DNA of 64,000 bases from PALSA-660 sp963726435 (GTDB lineage Bacteria; Actinomycetota; Coriobacteriia; Anaerosomatales; PALSA-660), in assembly GCA_963726435.1 (NCBI GenBank), contig CAVSCJ010000006.1, positions 558,001-622,000 of the forward strand, given 5' to 3'. Under the pieces are notes generated by a model. It saw only the letters and a program-made list of their open reading frames with translations. It did no database searches and was not told the origin of the DNA. Shown piece by piece: positions 54,959 to 64,000 of the stretch (its first letter is position 1; each line of letters opens with the position of its first letter). Made by a program: the position numbers and the translations under genes.

Positions 54959-56527
54959 CTACCGCTCGAGCAGGCTGGTCCCGGTCCACTCGCTGGGCGC
55001 CGGAAGGCCGATCAGGTCGAGCAGCGTCGGCGCGACGTCGGCAAGCTTGCCGCCGCGCCGCAGCGCCCTCACGCCGTTCGCAGCGCATATCAGCGGGACG
55101 TCGTTGGCAGTGTGCGCCGTGAAGGGCGTCACCCCGTCGTCGTCGACCATCTTCTCCGCGTTGCCGTGATCGGCGGTCACGAGCGCGATCCCGCCCTTCG
55201 ACGCGATCGCCTCCACCACTCGTCCGACCCCGTCGTCGACCGCCTCGACCGCCGCGATGGCGGCTGCGAGTACTCCTGTGTGCCCGACCATGTCGCAGTT
55301 CGCGAAGTTGACCACGTAGAAGTCCGCCGACCCGTCCTCGATCTCGCGGACGAGCCGATCGGCCACCTCCGGCTCGCTCATCTCCGGCTGCAGGTCATAG
55401 GTCGCGACCTTCGGACTGGGGACGAGGACCCGCTCCTCCCCCGGCTTCGGCGGTTCGGACCCGCCGTTCAGGAAGAAGGTGACGTGCGCGTACTTCTCCG
55501 TCTCGGCGATGTGGAGCTGGCGGAGCCCCGCCCCGGAGAGGACGTCGGCCAGGGTGCAGCACGGAATGTCCTTCGGGAACGCCACCGGCGCCGGGATGGT
55601 CGGATCGTACTCGGTAAGGCAAACGAAACGCAGCGAGGGTGTCTCCGGCCGCTGGAACTCGTGGAACGCGGGATCCACGAGCGCGCGCGTCAGCTCGCGC
55701 GCGCGGTCGGGGCGGAAGTTGAAGAAGATGACCGCGTCGCCGTCTCTCATGCGGGCGTCGACTCCCGCCACGGTCACCGGCGCCACGAACTCGTCCGTCA
55801 CTCCGTCCGCGTACGACTGCCTGATCGCGGACACCGCGTCTGGCGCCTCGCGCCCCTGGCCGAGCACGAGCAGCCGCCACGCGCGCTCGACCCGGTCCCA
55901 GCGCCTGTCCCGGTCCATCGCCCAGTAGCGGCCGCACACCGTCCCGACGGCCCCCGCGCCCGACATAGCGATCCGCCGCTCGACCTGCTTCACGAAGCCC
56001 GCACCCGACTCCGGCGGTACGTCCCGCCCATCCAGGAAGGCGTGAACGAAGACCCTCTCCGCCCCGCGGGCCCTCGCAAGATCGAGCAAGGCGAACAGGT
56101 GGTCGATGTGGCTATGCACCCCTCCGTTCGAGACCAGGCCCATGAGGTGCACGGCACGCCCGGCTTCGACGGCTCCGGCGATCGCGTCGTCCAGGACCTC
56201 GTTGTTCGCGAAGGTGCCGTCCTCGATCGCGCAGTTGATGCGGGTCAGCTCCTGGTACACGACGCGTCCGGCCCCGATGTTGAGGTGGCCGACCTCCGAG
56301 TTGCCCATCTGCCCGGCGGGGAGTCCCACGGCCAGACCGGAGCACTCGAGCCGTTCCCACGGGTACTCAGCGAACAGGCGGTCGAGGTTCGGCGTTGCCG
56401 CCAGCGCCACGGCATTGCCTTCGCGCCGGTCGGACAGGCCGTAGCCGTCCATGATCGCCAGCAGCGCCGGCAGGCGCAGCTTCTCCAGTCGCGCCGGATC
56501 CGCGGGGATGAAGTCGTCCTCGGTCAC
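54959..56527 (-). CDS. gpmI: 2,3-bisphosphoglycerate-independent phosphoglycerate mutase
   Basis: About 522 residues from GTG 56527, which overlaps the tpiA stop; the longer frame to 56905 is out of context. The nucleophile Ser77 is in QMGNSEVGHLNIGAGR. Metal sites appear as AIMDGYG at the start and late TADHGNAEKM. The phosphotransferase insert (about 95-320) includes HAFLDGRDVPPESG and NFRPDRARELTR. It interconverts 3- and 2-phosphoglycerate using manganese. It is translationally coupled to tpiA in the glycolytic operon. Confidence 0.95.
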   Translation of the reverse strand: MTEDDFIPADPARLEKLRLPALLAIMDGYGLSDRREGNAVALAATPNLDRLFAEYPWERLECSGLAVGLPAGQMGNSEVGHLNIGAGRVVYQELTRINCAIEDGTFANNEVLDDAIAGAVEAGRAVHLMGLVSNGGVHSHIDHLFALLDLARARGAERVFVHAFLDGRDVPPESGAGFVKQVERRIAMSGAGAVGTVCGRYWAMDRDRRWDRVERAWRLLVLGQGREAPDAVSAIRQSYADGVTDEFVAPVTVAGVDARMRDGDAVIFFNFRPDRARELTRALVDPAFHEFQRPETPSLRFVCLTEYDPTIPAPVAFPKDIPCCTLADVLSGAGLRQLHIAETEKYAHVTFFLNGGSEPPKPGEERVLVPSPKVATYDLQPEMSEPEVADRLVREIEDGSADFYVVNFANCDMVGHTGVLAAAIAAVEAVDDGVGRVVEAIASKGGIALVTADHGNAEKMVDDDGVTPFTAHTANDVPLICAANGVRALRRGGKLADVAPTLLDLIGLPAPSEWTGTSLLER

Positions 56528-57297
56528 GAGGCGGCGTGGACTATGTCGGAGAAGGCCTCGGCATTGAGCGCGGCACCGCCGACGAGAGCGCCGTCGATGT
56601 CGGGCTCTGAGAAGAACATCTTGGCGTTCTCGGGCTTCACGGACCCGCCGTAGAGCACGCGTGCGGTCGTCGCCGCCGGCGGCCCGTACAGCGCTCCGAT
56701 GGTGGCCCTGATCATCCGGGCGACGTCGTTGGCCGCCTCGGGAGTCGGCGTGTGCCCGGTGCCGATGGCCCAGATCGGCTCGTAGGCGACAACGAGAGCC
56801 GCCGCCTGCTCCTCGCTGATGCCGGCGATCCCGGTGCGGATCTGGCCGCGGACGAAGGAGAACGTCTCGCCCGCCTCGTAGGTGGCGAGCGACTCGCCGC
56901 AGCACACGATCGGCGTGATCCCGTGCTTCAGCAGGGCCTGCACCTTGAGGTTGACCGTCTCGTCCGTGTCACCGAAGTGCTCGCGGCGCTCGGAGTGGCC
57001 GACTATGCAGTAGCCGCAGCGCAGCTCCTTCAACATGCGGGGTGCGATGGCGCCGGTGAAGGCACCCTCCTCCTCCCAGAAGACGTCCTGGGCGCCCAGC
57101 CCGATCGGCAGCTTGTCGACCTCGATGATGGTGGACGCCGCCTTCAGCCCTGTGAACGGCGGGCAGACGACGACCTCGACTCGACCGGCCACGTCGGACA
57201 CGAGATCCTGCACGTGGTCGATCAGCACCGCCCCCTCGCCGGAGGTCGTGAACATCTTCCAGTTCCCGGCGACCATCGGAGTGCGTTCGCTGCGCAT
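56524..57297 (-). CDS. tpiA: Triose-phosphate isomerase
   Basis: The 257 residues form a TIM barrel with all catalytic residues: Lys in VAGNWKMF (about 13), His in CIVGHSERR (about 100) and Glu in VVAYEPIWAIGTG (about 170). The phosphate loop YGGSVKPENA and a closing GGAALNAEAF are also present. It interconverts dihydroxyacetone phosphate and glyceraldehyde 3-phosphate. It follows pgk by 52 bases and overlaps gpmI. Confidence 0.97.
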   Translation of the reverse strand: MRSERTPMVAGNWKMFTTSGEGAVLIDHVQDLVSDVAGRVEVVVCPPFTGLKAASTIIEVDKLPIGLGAQDVFWEEEGAFTGAIAPRMLKELRCGYCIVGHSERREHFGDTDETVNLKVQALLKHGITPIVCCGESLATYEAGETFSFVRGQIRTGIAGISEEQAAALVVAYEPIWAIGTGHTPTPEAANDVARMIRATIGALYGPPAATTARVLYGGSVKPENAKMFFSEPDIDGALVGGAALNAEAFSDIVHAAS

Positions 57298-57349
57298 GGG
57301 TGGCTCCTTGGGAGGTATGTGGCGCCCACCGGCGGCGCCGACTGGTCTG

Positions 57350-58537
57350 TCAGGCGTCGAGCAGCGCGGTGAGACCGGGCAACTCCGAACCCTCGAGCAA
57401 CTTCATCGACGCGCCGCCGCCCGTGGACACGAACGTTATGCGGTCCTCGACGTCGAACTTCTTCAGCGCGGCCACAGAGTCGCCCCCTCCGACGATCGAC
57501 GCGGCGCGGTTGTTCCGGCTCACGGCGAGCGCGACCTGTCTCGTGCCGTTCTCGAACGGCGCCATCTCGAACACGCCCATCGGACCGTTCCAGAAGATCG
57601 TCCGAGCCGATGCGATGGCACCCTTGAACAGCTCGACGGTCGTCGGGCCGATGTCGAGGCCCATCATCTTCGGGGGGATCTCCTCGCGCGCGACGATGCG
57701 GGTCTCCGCGTCCGGCTCGATCGCGTCGGCGATCACGAAGTCGACCGGCAGGATCAGCTCGACGCCCTTGTCGACCGCCTTCGTGAGCATCGCCTTCGCC
57801 GGCTCGACCCATTCGGGCTCGACGATCGACTTCCCGACGGGCACGCCTTTGGCCACCAGCAGCGTGAAGCACATCCCGCCACCGATGATCAGCGTGTCGA
57901 CGCAGTCGAGCAGCCGGTCGATTACACCGAACTTGTCGGACACCTTCGACCCTCCGAGGATCGCCAGGAAGGGGCGATCGGGATCCGTGAGCATCGAGGT
58001 CAGGGTATCGACCTCGCGCGCCAGGAGCAGCCCCGCATAGGCGGGCAGGTAGTGCGCCACGCCCTCGGTGGAGGCGTGAGCGCGGTGCGCGGCACCGAAC
58101 GCGTCGTTGACGTACATGTCCGCGAGCGACGCCAGCGCCTTCGAGAAGGCGGGGTCGTCGGCCTTCTCGCCCGGGTCGAACCTCACGTTCTCCAACATGA
58201 TGATCTCGCCGTCGACCATGCGGTCGACCGCCTCGTGCGCCTCGGGCCCGACGATGTCGTCGACGAACACGACGTTGCGGCCCAGCAGCCGCTGCAGGAC
58301 CCTGCGTACGGGCCTCAGCGAGTACTGCGGGTCGGGCTTGCCGTCCGGGCGCCCCAGGTGGCTCATCACGATCACGCGAGCCCCGTGGTCCACCAGGTAG
58401 CGGAGCGTGGGCAGCGCGGCCCGGATGCGGGTGTCGTCCGTGACGGCGCCCTCCGCGAGCGGCACGTTGAAGTCCACACGGACGAGCACTCGTTTGCCGC
58501 GGACGTCGACGTCCTTGACCGTCTTCTTGTCGAACAT
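57350..58537 (-). CDS. pgk: Phosphoglycerate kinase
   Basis: The 395 residues match the family's normal length. The N-domain has RVLVRVDFNVPL and SHLGRPDG for 3-phosphoglycerate binding. The hinge and C-domain have ILGGSKVSDK and the nucleotide loop IVGGGDSVAAL followed by STGGGASMKLLEG. It makes ATP from 1,3-bisphosphoglycerate. It lies 12 bases after gap and 52 before tpiA, in one operon. Confidence 0.97.
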   Translation of the reverse strand: MFDKKTVKDVDVRGKRVLVRVDFNVPLAEGAVTDDTRIRAALPTLRYLVDHGARVIVMSHLGRPDGKPDPQYSLRPVRRVLQRLLGRNVVFVDDIVGPEAHEAVDRMVDGEIIMLENVRFDPGEKADDPAFSKALASLADMYVNDAFGAAHRAHASTEGVAHYLPAYAGLLLAREVDTLTSMLTDPDRPFLAILGGSKVSDKFGVIDRLLDCVDTLIIGGGMCFTLLVAKGVPVGKSIVEPEWVEPAKAMLTKAVDKGVELILPVDFVIADAIEPDAETRIVAREEIPPKMMGLDIGPTTVELFKGAIASARTIFWNGPMGVFEMAPFENGTRQVALAVSRNNRAASIVGGGDSVAALKKFDVEDRITFVSTGGGASMKLLEGSELPGLTALLDA

Positions 58538-58549
58538 GCTCTCCTCGCT

Positions 58550-59584
58550 TCAGCCCACGAGTTTGACGAGATCGACGACCCGGTTGCTGTAGCCCCACTC
58601 ATTGTCGTACCAGGACACGCACTTCACGAAGTTGCCCGTGCCGCCCATGACCATCGTCTGCAGCGAGTCGAAGACCGAGGACGCGGGATTGCCCACGACG
58701 TCGATCGACACGATGGGATCTTCGCAGTACTCGAGGATGCCGACCATCGGGCCCTCGGCCGCCGCCCTCATCGCCGCGTTGATCTCTTCCTTGCTGACGT
58801 CGCGCTCGAGCTCGGCGACCAGATCGACGACAGAGCCGTCCGGAGTCGGGACGCGCATCGACATGCCGTCGAGCTTGCCCTTGCAGCTCGGCAGGACGAG
58901 GCCGATGGCCTTGGCCGCGCCGGTCGAGGTCGGGATGATCGAGACGGCCGCGGCGCGCGCCCGCCTGAGGTCCTTGTGCGGGTAGTCGAGGATGCGCTGG
59001 TCGTTCGTGTAGGCGTGGATCGTGTTCATGAAGCCACGCTTGAGGCCGAACGAGTCCACCAGCACCTTGGCGAACGGAGCCAGGCAGTTCGTCGTGCAGG
59101 ACGCGTTGCTGATGACGTGATGCTTGGCAGCGTCGTAGTCGCCGTCGTTGACGCCCATGACGATCGTGATGTCCTCATTCGAGGCGGGCGACGAGATGAT
59201 GACCTTCTTGGCGCCGGCGTCGATGTGCGCGTGCGCCTTGGTCGCGTCGGTGAAGAAGCCGGTGGACTCGACGACGACGTCCACGCCCAGAGCGTCCCAA
59301 GGCAGTGACCCCGGGTCGCGCTCGGCGAGCACCTTGACGGTCTTGTCCATGCCCAGGAGCTCACCCAAGGCGCTCTTGGGATGGACGACGAGCGATCCGT
59401 CGCCCGCCTCGATCCCGTGGTCGAACCTTCCGTGTACCGAGTCGTACTTCACGAGGTGCGCGAGTGTCGCGGCATCGGTCAGGTCGTTGACCGCCACGAC
59501 CTCGACCGCCGGGTCGTTCATCGCCGCCCGAAAGACGAGGCGACCGATCCGCCCGAAACCGTTGATGCCTACCTTGATGGTCAT
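58550..59584 (-). CDS. gap: Glyceraldehyde-3-phosphate dehydrogenase
   Basis: The 344 residues have the NAD-binding start KVGINGFGRIGRLVF and the catalytic Cys in SNASCTTNCLAP (about 160), with the partner His further on. The end is SWYDNEWGYSNRVVDL. NADH specificity is likely from the acidic residue after the second strand (VVAVNDLTD). It oxidises glyceraldehyde 3-phosphate to 1,3-bisphosphoglycerate. It lies 117 bases after whiA and begins the gap-pgk-tpiA-gpmI run. Confidence 0.97.
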   Translation of the reverse strand: MTIKVGINGFGRIGRLVFRAAMNDPAVEVVAVNDLTDAATLAHLVKYDSVHGRFDHGIEAGDGSLVVHPKSALGELLGMDKTVKVLAERDPGSLPWDALGVDVVVESTGFFTDATKAHAHIDAGAKKVIISSPASNEDITIVMGVNDGDYDAAKHHVISNASCTTNCLAPFAKVLVDSFGLKRGFMNTIHAYTNDQRILDYPHKDLRRARAAAVSIIPTSTGAAKAIGLVLPSCKGKLDGMSMRVPTPDGSVVDLVAELERDVSKEEINAAMRAAAEGPMVGILEYCEDPIVSIDVVGNPASSVFDSLQTMVMGGTGNFVKCVSWYDNEWGYSNRVVDLVKLVG

Positions 59585-59701
59585 ACCGACCCCTTTCGGT
59601 CTCGTCGCGCCCTCGAACTGGACGCTTCTCTCGGTGGACCCCCCCGCAAAGCCATGCCGGGCAGTCGCCTCGAACGACCGCGCCCGGAGTGCTCCCGGTC
59701 G

Positions 59702-60688
59702 CTATCCTTTCTCGCCGCCGCGTTGCGCGTCAAGCGGGCCGCCCTCGAAAGCAGCCCTCGTACGAACCTCGGCAGCCATGGCCTCCAGTCGCCGGATCCT
59801 GTGGTACACGGCCGACTTCGAGAGCGGAGGCGTCGCGTACTCCCCGAGTTCGCGTATGGACACGTCCGGGTGGTCGAGACGCAGCTGGGCGAGCTCCTGC
59901 AGGGCGGGCGGCAGCCACTCGAGGCCATTCACATCCGCGAGATAGCGGATGTCCTCGACCTGGGCGATCGCGGCCTCCGCGGACTTCTGCACGTTGGCGG
60001 TCTCGGCGTTCACAAGCCGGTTGACGTCGTTGCGCATCGACTTGAGGATGCGGACGTCCTCGGTGCGCAGAAGTGCCCGATGCGCCCCTACCAGTGCCAG
60101 GAACGTGACGATGGGCTCGGCGCCTTTCAAGTAGACGGCGAACAGCCCGCGGCGCTTGGTCACGCGCGCCTCGATCCCGAAGCGGGCCATGAGTCCCACG
60201 AGATCGCGCGCCTGCTGCTCGGTCTCGGCGGTCAGCTCGAAGTGGAAGTCGCCGTGCGGATCGGCAACGAAGCCGCCGCCGAGGAAGGCGCCGCGCAGGT
60301 ACGACACGGCGCAGCAGTCCTTGCGAACGAGTGCCTTCGGCACGCCGTCCGTGAGTCCCAGGGATTCGTCGAGTATCCCCAGGTCGGACAGGGCCGTCTG
60401 GAGCGCAGGCTGCCCCGGAACGGTGATCAGGTAGTTGTTGGTCTTGTGCAGCACGCTGCGGCGCACTGTCAGCTCGGTCTTGAGGCCGTACAGAGAGTGC
60501 ATGAGCTTGATCGCCTTGCGCGCGACGGGCGCCGTCTCCGTCGCGATCTCGACCCGGAACCGCTCCCCACCCGTGATGTGCATCGTGCCCTCGACCCTGA
60601 TGAGCGCGGAGAGCTCCGCTCGCGGGCAGCACGACCGGGTGGGCATGACCCGCGACAGCTCTTCCTTGACCTCGGCGGTGAAGCTCAC
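59702..60688 (-). CDS. whiA: DNA-binding regulator WhiA
   Basis: About 328 residues from GTG 60688 (GGAGGTGGC upstream). The N-terminal part has the homing-endonuclease-like LAGLIDADG fold without catalysis: RGAFLGGGFVADPHGDFHFE. The C-terminus is an HTH: LRLDHPDVSIRELGEYATPP then SKSAVYHRIRRLE. WhiA controls division and sporulation genes in Streptomyces and chromosome segregation in Bacillus; the target here is unknown. Its start overlaps the yvcK stop, in the conserved rapZ-yvcK-whiA order. Confidence 0.95.
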   Translation of the reverse strand: MSFTAEVKEELSRVMPTRSCCPRAELSALIRVEGTMHITGGERFRVEIATETAPVARKAIKLMHSLYGLKTELTVRRSVLHKTNNYLITVPGQPALQTALSDLGILDESLGLTDGVPKALVRKDCCAVSYLRGAFLGGGFVADPHGDFHFELTAETEQQARDLVGLMARFGIEARVTKRRGLFAVYLKGAEPIVTFLALVGAHRALLRTEDVRILKSMRNDVNRLVNAETANVQKSAEAAIAQVEDIRYLADVNGLEWLPPALQELAQLRLDHPDVSIRELGEYATPPLSKSAVYHRIRRLEAMAAEVRTRAAFEGGPLDAQRGGEKG

Positions 60689-61632
60689 GGCGCCACCTCC
60701 TCCAGCGCGCTCAAGAGCTTCGCCGTGTCGTGGTGTCTCCGGTCCTCGGCGTCGGTCAGGTCCCGGACCACGCACTCGATCCCTTGCGGCGTGATGCGCG
60801 CGATCGCCTCCGGCCCGGCCGACACGGGGTCGATCTCCGGCGGCAGAGGGTGACCGGCGCTGTCGTGCAGCAGCGCCACGTCGATGGCCCGTCCGAGCCC
60901 ATGCCGGACCAGGGCGTCGACGTGATCGGCGGCGTCCATGCCGTTGGTCTCTCCACGCTGGTTGGCGACGTTGCAGACGTATACGACGCGGCCCCGGGCT
61001 GCGGCAAGCGCCTCGCCGATGCCGTTGACGAGGAAGTTCGGGAGGATCGAGGTGAAGAGCGACCCCGGTCCGATAACGACGAGGTCGGCCATGCGGATCG
61101 CCTCGGCTGCGGGCGCGTACGCGCGCGCGGGCGTGCCGGCCGCGTAACGCACTCGCGCGATCGGCGCCGCGCTACGCGCCACCTGTGACTGGCCGACGAC
61201 GCGCGTGCCCTCGACATCCTCGGCGGTGAGGACCACGTCGTCCAGGGTGGAGGGGACGACCCGGCCGCGCGCCTCGAGAAGCCGCCCCGCCGCGTCGAGC
61301 GCGGCGGGGAACGAGCCCTCGATGTCGGCGAGAGCTGCGATCACGAGGTTCCCGAGTGCGTGACCCGCGAGTCCCTCACCGTGGGGGAACCGGTAGGAGA
61401 ACACTTGCGCCAACGGCGACTTCGGGTCGGCCGCCATCGCAACCAGGCAGTTGCGGGCGTCGCCGGGCGGAAGCATCCCGAGCTCGCGGCGCAGATGCCC
61501 GCTCGAGCCTCCATCATCGGCCATCGTGACGACCGCGGTGACTTCCCACCCCATGGCCAGGAGACAGCTCAGCACCTTGGGCAGGCCGGTGCCGCCTCCG
61601 ACGGCCACCGCCCTGCGACCGGACTCGCTCAT
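60685..61632 (-). CDS. yvcK: Gluconeogenesis factor YvcK (CofD-like)
   Basis: About 315 residues from ATG 61632 (MSESGRRAVAVGGGTGLPKV), which overlaps the rapZ stop. The longer frame to 61827 is antisense to rapZ and rejected. The CofD/UPF0052 features are GGGTGLPKVL, TMADDGGSSGHLRRELG and PPGDARNCLVAM, and later VVIGPGSLFTS. YvcK binds UDP-sugars and is needed for growth on gluconeogenic carbon and for correct cell-wall synthesis in Bacillus and Mycobacterium. It is coupled to both rapZ and whiA. Confidence 0.95.
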   Translation of the reverse strand: MSESGRRAVAVGGGTGLPKVLSCLLAMGWEVTAVVTMADDGGSSGHLRRELGMLPPGDARNCLVAMAADPKSPLAQVFSYRFPHGEGLAGHALGNLVIAALADIEGSFPAALDAAGRLLEARGRVVPSTLDDVVLTAEDVEGTRVVGQSQVARSAAPIARVRYAAGTPARAYAPAAEAIRMADLVVIGPGSLFTSILPNFLVNGIGEALAAARGRVVYVCNVANQRGETNGMDAADHVDALVRHGLGRAIDVALLHDSAGHPLPPEIDPVSAGPEAIARITPQGIECVVRDLTDAEDRRHHDTAKLLSALEEVAP

Positions 61633-62546
61633 GCGCGGTCCAGGTCTCGGCGGATGTCGCGATGATTCAACGAGATGTCGTACCCCAAAGAGCGCAGGTA
61701 CTGAGCGGTCTGCTCCGCCAGCACGACACTCCGGTGCATTCCCCCGGTGCAGCCGAGCGCTATGGACAGGTGATGCTTGCCCTCGATGAGGTAGCTCGGG
61801 AGCAGATCCCGCAGTAGCGGCAGCCACAGTTCCATGAAGCGCAACGTCTCCTCGCGCTCGAGGACGAAGCGGCGCACCGCCGACTCCAGGCCCGTCTTGT
61901 GCCGGAGCCGGGCGACGTAGAAGGGGTTGGGCAGGAATCGGACGTCCATCACGATGTCGGCGTCGATCGGCAACCCGTACTTGAACCCGAACGAGCCGAC
62001 GGTGACCGACAGCGAGTCCTTCAGACTGTCCGAGAGGAAGCGGCGCCTGATGGCCTCACGCAGTTGGGCCGGCAGCATGTCACTGGTGTCTATCACGAGC
62101 GCCGCGCGGTCGCGGACCTTGGCCAGACCTCTCTGCTCGGCCCTGATCCCCTCGACGACCGAGCCGCCCTCGCACAACGGGTGGCGCCTGCGGGTCGTCT
62201 TGAAACGGTTGACCAGCACCTTCTCCGCAGCCTCGAGGTACAGGATCCGGTACGGCTGGCCGCTCGCCTCGATCTTGTCGAGTTCGTCCAGCAGCGTCCC
62301 AAAGAACTCCATCGACCTCATGTCGCACACGACGGCGACGCGGCCGATGCGGCTGCCGGGAAGGGCGGTGAGCTCCACCAGTCGCGACAGCAGGGCGGGC
62401 GGCAGGTTGTCTATGCAGAAGTAGCCGAGGTCCTCGAACGTGTGGATCGCCTCGGAGCGCCCCGCTCCCGACAGACCGGTGATGATCACCAGTTCGGCGG
62501 GCGCCCCGACGGGGTCGGGCTCGCAGGTATCGATGTCGTCGCTCAT
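61629..62546 (-). CDS. rapZ: RNase adaptor/nucleotide-binding protein RapZ (YvcJ)
   Basis: The 305 residues have an N-terminal P-loop TGLSGAGRSEA, where Arg replaces the usual Walker A Lys; to my knowledge this is common in actinobacterial members. GYFCIDNLPPALL follows. The C-terminal domain ends with ALGCTGGMHRSVVLAE, the conserved signature of the RNA-binding/metabolite-sensing half. RapZ in E. coli controls glucosamine-6-phosphate synthase through small RNAs; in Gram-positives it is a nucleotide hydrolase with links to competence and the cell wall. It lies 12 bases after the 4-TM protein gene. Confidence 0.94.
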   Translation of the reverse strand: MSDDIDTCEPDPVGAPAELVIITGLSGAGRSEAIHTFEDLGYFCIDNLPPALLSRLVELTALPGSRIGRVAVVCDMRSMEFFGTLLDELDKIEASGQPYRILYLEAAEKVLVNRFKTTRRRHPLCEGGSVVEGIRAEQRGLAKVRDRAALVIDTSDMLPAQLREAIRRRFLSDSLKDSLSVTVGSFGFKYGLPIDADIVMDVRFLPNPFYVARLRHKTGLESAVRRFVLEREETLRFMELWLPLLRDLLPSYLIEGKHHLSIALGCTGGMHRSVVLAEQTAQYLRSLGYDISLNHRDIRRDLDRA

Positions 62547-62558
62547 CTATCGCACCCG

Positions 62559-62945
62559 CTACTTCTCACGCTTGGTGAGGCCGTCGGCAACGCCGCTGAA
62601 GACCGCGACGATGATCGCCGCCAGCGCAGTGAGCAGGAAGCCCCTGTCGACGCTGATCGGCAGGAGAGCTGCGGCAAGGTAGAACATGGCCAGGTTGATC
62701 ACGAGGGAGAACAGCCCCAGGGACAGGATCGTGATCGGCAGGGTGAGGACCTTCACGATCGGCTTGACGATCCCGTTGACCAGCCCCAGGACGATCGCGA
62801 AGACGCAGGCCACTCCGAAGGCCGCCCAAGAGAACGGCTGCCCGGGGCCGACGCCCTGGATGCCGATGAAGCCGAGGTAGGCGACGAGCAGAACGCCGAG
62901 AGACGTGATCGCCGTGCGGATGAGGAACCTGACCACCTCGACCAC
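62559..62945 (-). CDS. Four-helix membrane protein of the phage-holin-4 superfamily
   Basis: The 128 residues contain four hydrophobic helices (about 6-26, 37-60, 62-88 and 94-118) with the family segment LVNGIVKPIVKVLTLPITIL near the centre. This family (PF04020-like) is widespread in bacteria and, despite its name, is normally chromosomal. Function unknown; a role in envelope integrity is sometimes assumed. It lies in the uvrC-rapZ gap, a position not fixed in all relatives, and has its own 85-base upstream gap with a small GCGCGAC/GTCGCGC hairpin at 62961-62981. Confidence 0.83.
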   Translation of the reverse strand: MVEVVRFLIRTAITSLGVLLVAYLGFIGIQGVGPGQPFSWAAFGVACVFAIVLGLVNGIVKPIVKVLTLPITILSLGLFSLVINLAMFYLAAALLPISVDRGFLLTALAAIIVAVFSGVADGLTKREK

Positions 62946-63030
62946 CCCCGTCTCGTGGGCGCGCGACAGTCGCCGTCGCGCAACACTCGGAGTATAGCAA
63001 CGCCCGGAGGCGGAGTCGGTCAGGACGGCG

Positions 63031-64000
63031 TCACCCGGGCGGCTGCGAGTCCAGTGTTCGCAGGAACTCGGCGACGTCCTGCGCGAGCGCCTCGGAGATC
63101 CCTTTCACTGCAGCGATCTCGGCAACGCCCGCCGCCCGCAGCCGCCTGACCGACCCGAAAGCCTTGACCAGCGCCTGCTTGCGCGTCGGCCCGACCCCCG
63201 GGATCTCGTCGAGTATCGAGGCCGTCATGGCCTTGCCGCGCAGTTCGCGGTGGTAGGCGATCGCGAAGCGATGCGCCTCGTCGCGGACGCGCTTGACCAA
63301 GTACAGCGAGGGCGAGCCTCCTGGGAGCACGACGGGCTCCTCCCAGTGCGCGACGAACAGCTCCTCCTCGCGCTTGGCGAGAGCCGCGACCGGCACGCCC
63401 TCCACGCCGATCTCGGCGAGTGCCGCCAGCGCGGCCGAGAGCTGCGGCTTGCCGCCGTCGACCATCAGCAGGTCGGGCCTGCGCGCGAATCGCGAGCCCT
63501 CCTTCGCCTCCCGCAGGAAGCGCCGCTGCAGCACCTCGCGCAGCATCGCGACGTCGTTCGCCTCGGGAGTCTCGCCGCGGATCTTGAAGCGCCGGTAGCC
63601 GGACGGATCCGCTCTCCCCGCCTCGAACACGATCATCGAGCCGACGGAGAAGCGCCCGTGCAGGGTCGAGATGTCATAGCACTCGATACGCAGCGGCGGG
63701 ACGGCCAGTCCGAGAGCGCTCTCCAGCTCGAGAAGCGCCTGGTTGACTCTGTCCTCGTCGTAGCGGGTGCGGAACTTGTATCGCGCCAGAGCGTGGCGGG
63801 CGTTGGTGCTCGCCATCTCCAGCAGGCGCCGGCGCTCCCCGCGCTCGGGGCGCTCGACACTTGCCTTGCGGCCGCGGCGTTGCGCCAGCCAAACCTCGAG
63901 CGGCTCGCGATCGTCAGGAAGCGTCGCGACCAGCACCTGTCTCGGCACGTGTGAGGCCTCGTCGTAATAGCGCAACAGGAAGGCCTCGATGAGCTCCGCG
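63031..64000 (-). CDS. uvrC: Excinuclease ABC subunit C, C-terminal part (5' end beyond window)
   Basis: About 322 residues are visible and the frame continues past 64000. The second half of UvrC is clear: LRIECYDISTLHGRFSVGSM and RRFKIRGETPEANDVAML, then the RNase-H-like endonuclease core with LLMVDGGKPQ and VRDEAHRFAIAYHRELR. A tandem helix-hairpin-helix tail follows (LDEIPGVGPTRKQALVKAFG and VKGISEALAQDVAEFL). UvrC makes both cuts in nucleotide excision repair. The N-terminal GIY-YIG domain lies outside the window. Confidence 0.96.
   Translation of the reverse strand, partial: AELIEAFLLRYYDEASHVPRQVLVATLPDDREPLEVWLAQRRGRKASVERPERGERRRLLEMASTNARHALARYKFRTRYDEDRVNQALLELESALGLAVPPLRIECYDISTLHGRFSVGSMIVFEAGRADPSGYRRFKIRGETPEANDVAMLREVLQRRFLREAKEGSRFARRPDLLMVDGGKPQLSAALAALAEIGVEGVPVAALAKREEELFVAHWEEPVVLPGGSPSLYLVKRVRDEAHRFAIAYHRELRGKAMTASILDEIPGVGPTRKQALVKAFGSVRRLRAAGVAEIAAVKGISEALAQDVAEFLRTLDSQPPG

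Overview
The window is high-GC DNA from what looks like an actinobacterium, most likely a deep-branching anaerobic one (Coriobacteriia or OPB41-like; this placement is inference). Three things point there: the right-hand block uvrC-rapZ-yvcK-whiA-gap-pgk-tpiA-gpmI-secG, which is typical of Gram-positive bacteria; frequent GTG starts with overlapping stop/start codons; and a metabolism of amino-acid fermentation plus multihaem cytochrome c. Nearly all genes lie on the minus strand.

Layout, left to right. 1-7.7 kb: a membrane-anchored phosphodiesterase (cut by the edge), a HAD hydrolase, a nitroreductase, a partner-switching pair (a 1092-aa GAF/SpoIIE phosphatase and a fused STAS-kinase protein), CcdA and a CopZ-like metal-binding protein. 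7.7-12.5 kb: a sigma-54 module (rpoN, sensor kinase, NtrC-type activator) followed by a near-perfect -24/-12 promoter in front of a small zinc-ribbon membrane protein. 12.6-17.4 kb: a DMT transporter, csoR with a 17-bp operator, a membrane-anchored ferrochelatase-like protein, a PHP phosphoesterase and a Cas4-like nuclease. 17.4-21.9 kb: a tightly packed, unrecognised four-gene set (glycosyltransferase, two radical SAM proteins, aminotransferase). 22-29.9 kb: a complete ornithine-degradation operon ord-ortA-ortB-oraS-oraE-mutL-orr, which converts L-ornithine through D-ornithine and 2,4-diaminopentanoate to alanine and acetyl-CoA. 30-41.5 kb: an MFS transporter, a ferric-reductase-like flavoprotein and a giant NdvB-type (GT84/GH94) glucan synthase. 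41.7-46.2 kb: a secreted protein, an ECF sigma/anti-sigma pair, a molybdopterin oxidoreductase lipoprotein and a DUF1214/DUF1254 pair. 46.2-48.1 kb: a multihaem cytochrome lying between a complete tRNA-Leu(GAG) gene and a displaced copy of its 3' half, which looks like a tRNA-integrated segment. 48.2-54.3 kb: an oppABCDF-type peptide transporter. 54.6-64 kb: the glycolysis, whiA and uvrC block.

Many genes between 17.6 and 29.7 kb, and some at 33.7, 43.5-45.6 and 49.2 kb, are split by single-base indels although their conserved motifs continue across frames. I give the full extent of these genes and mark them as frameshifted. Uncorrected sequence errors are the likeliest cause, but this cannot be proven from the sequence alone.
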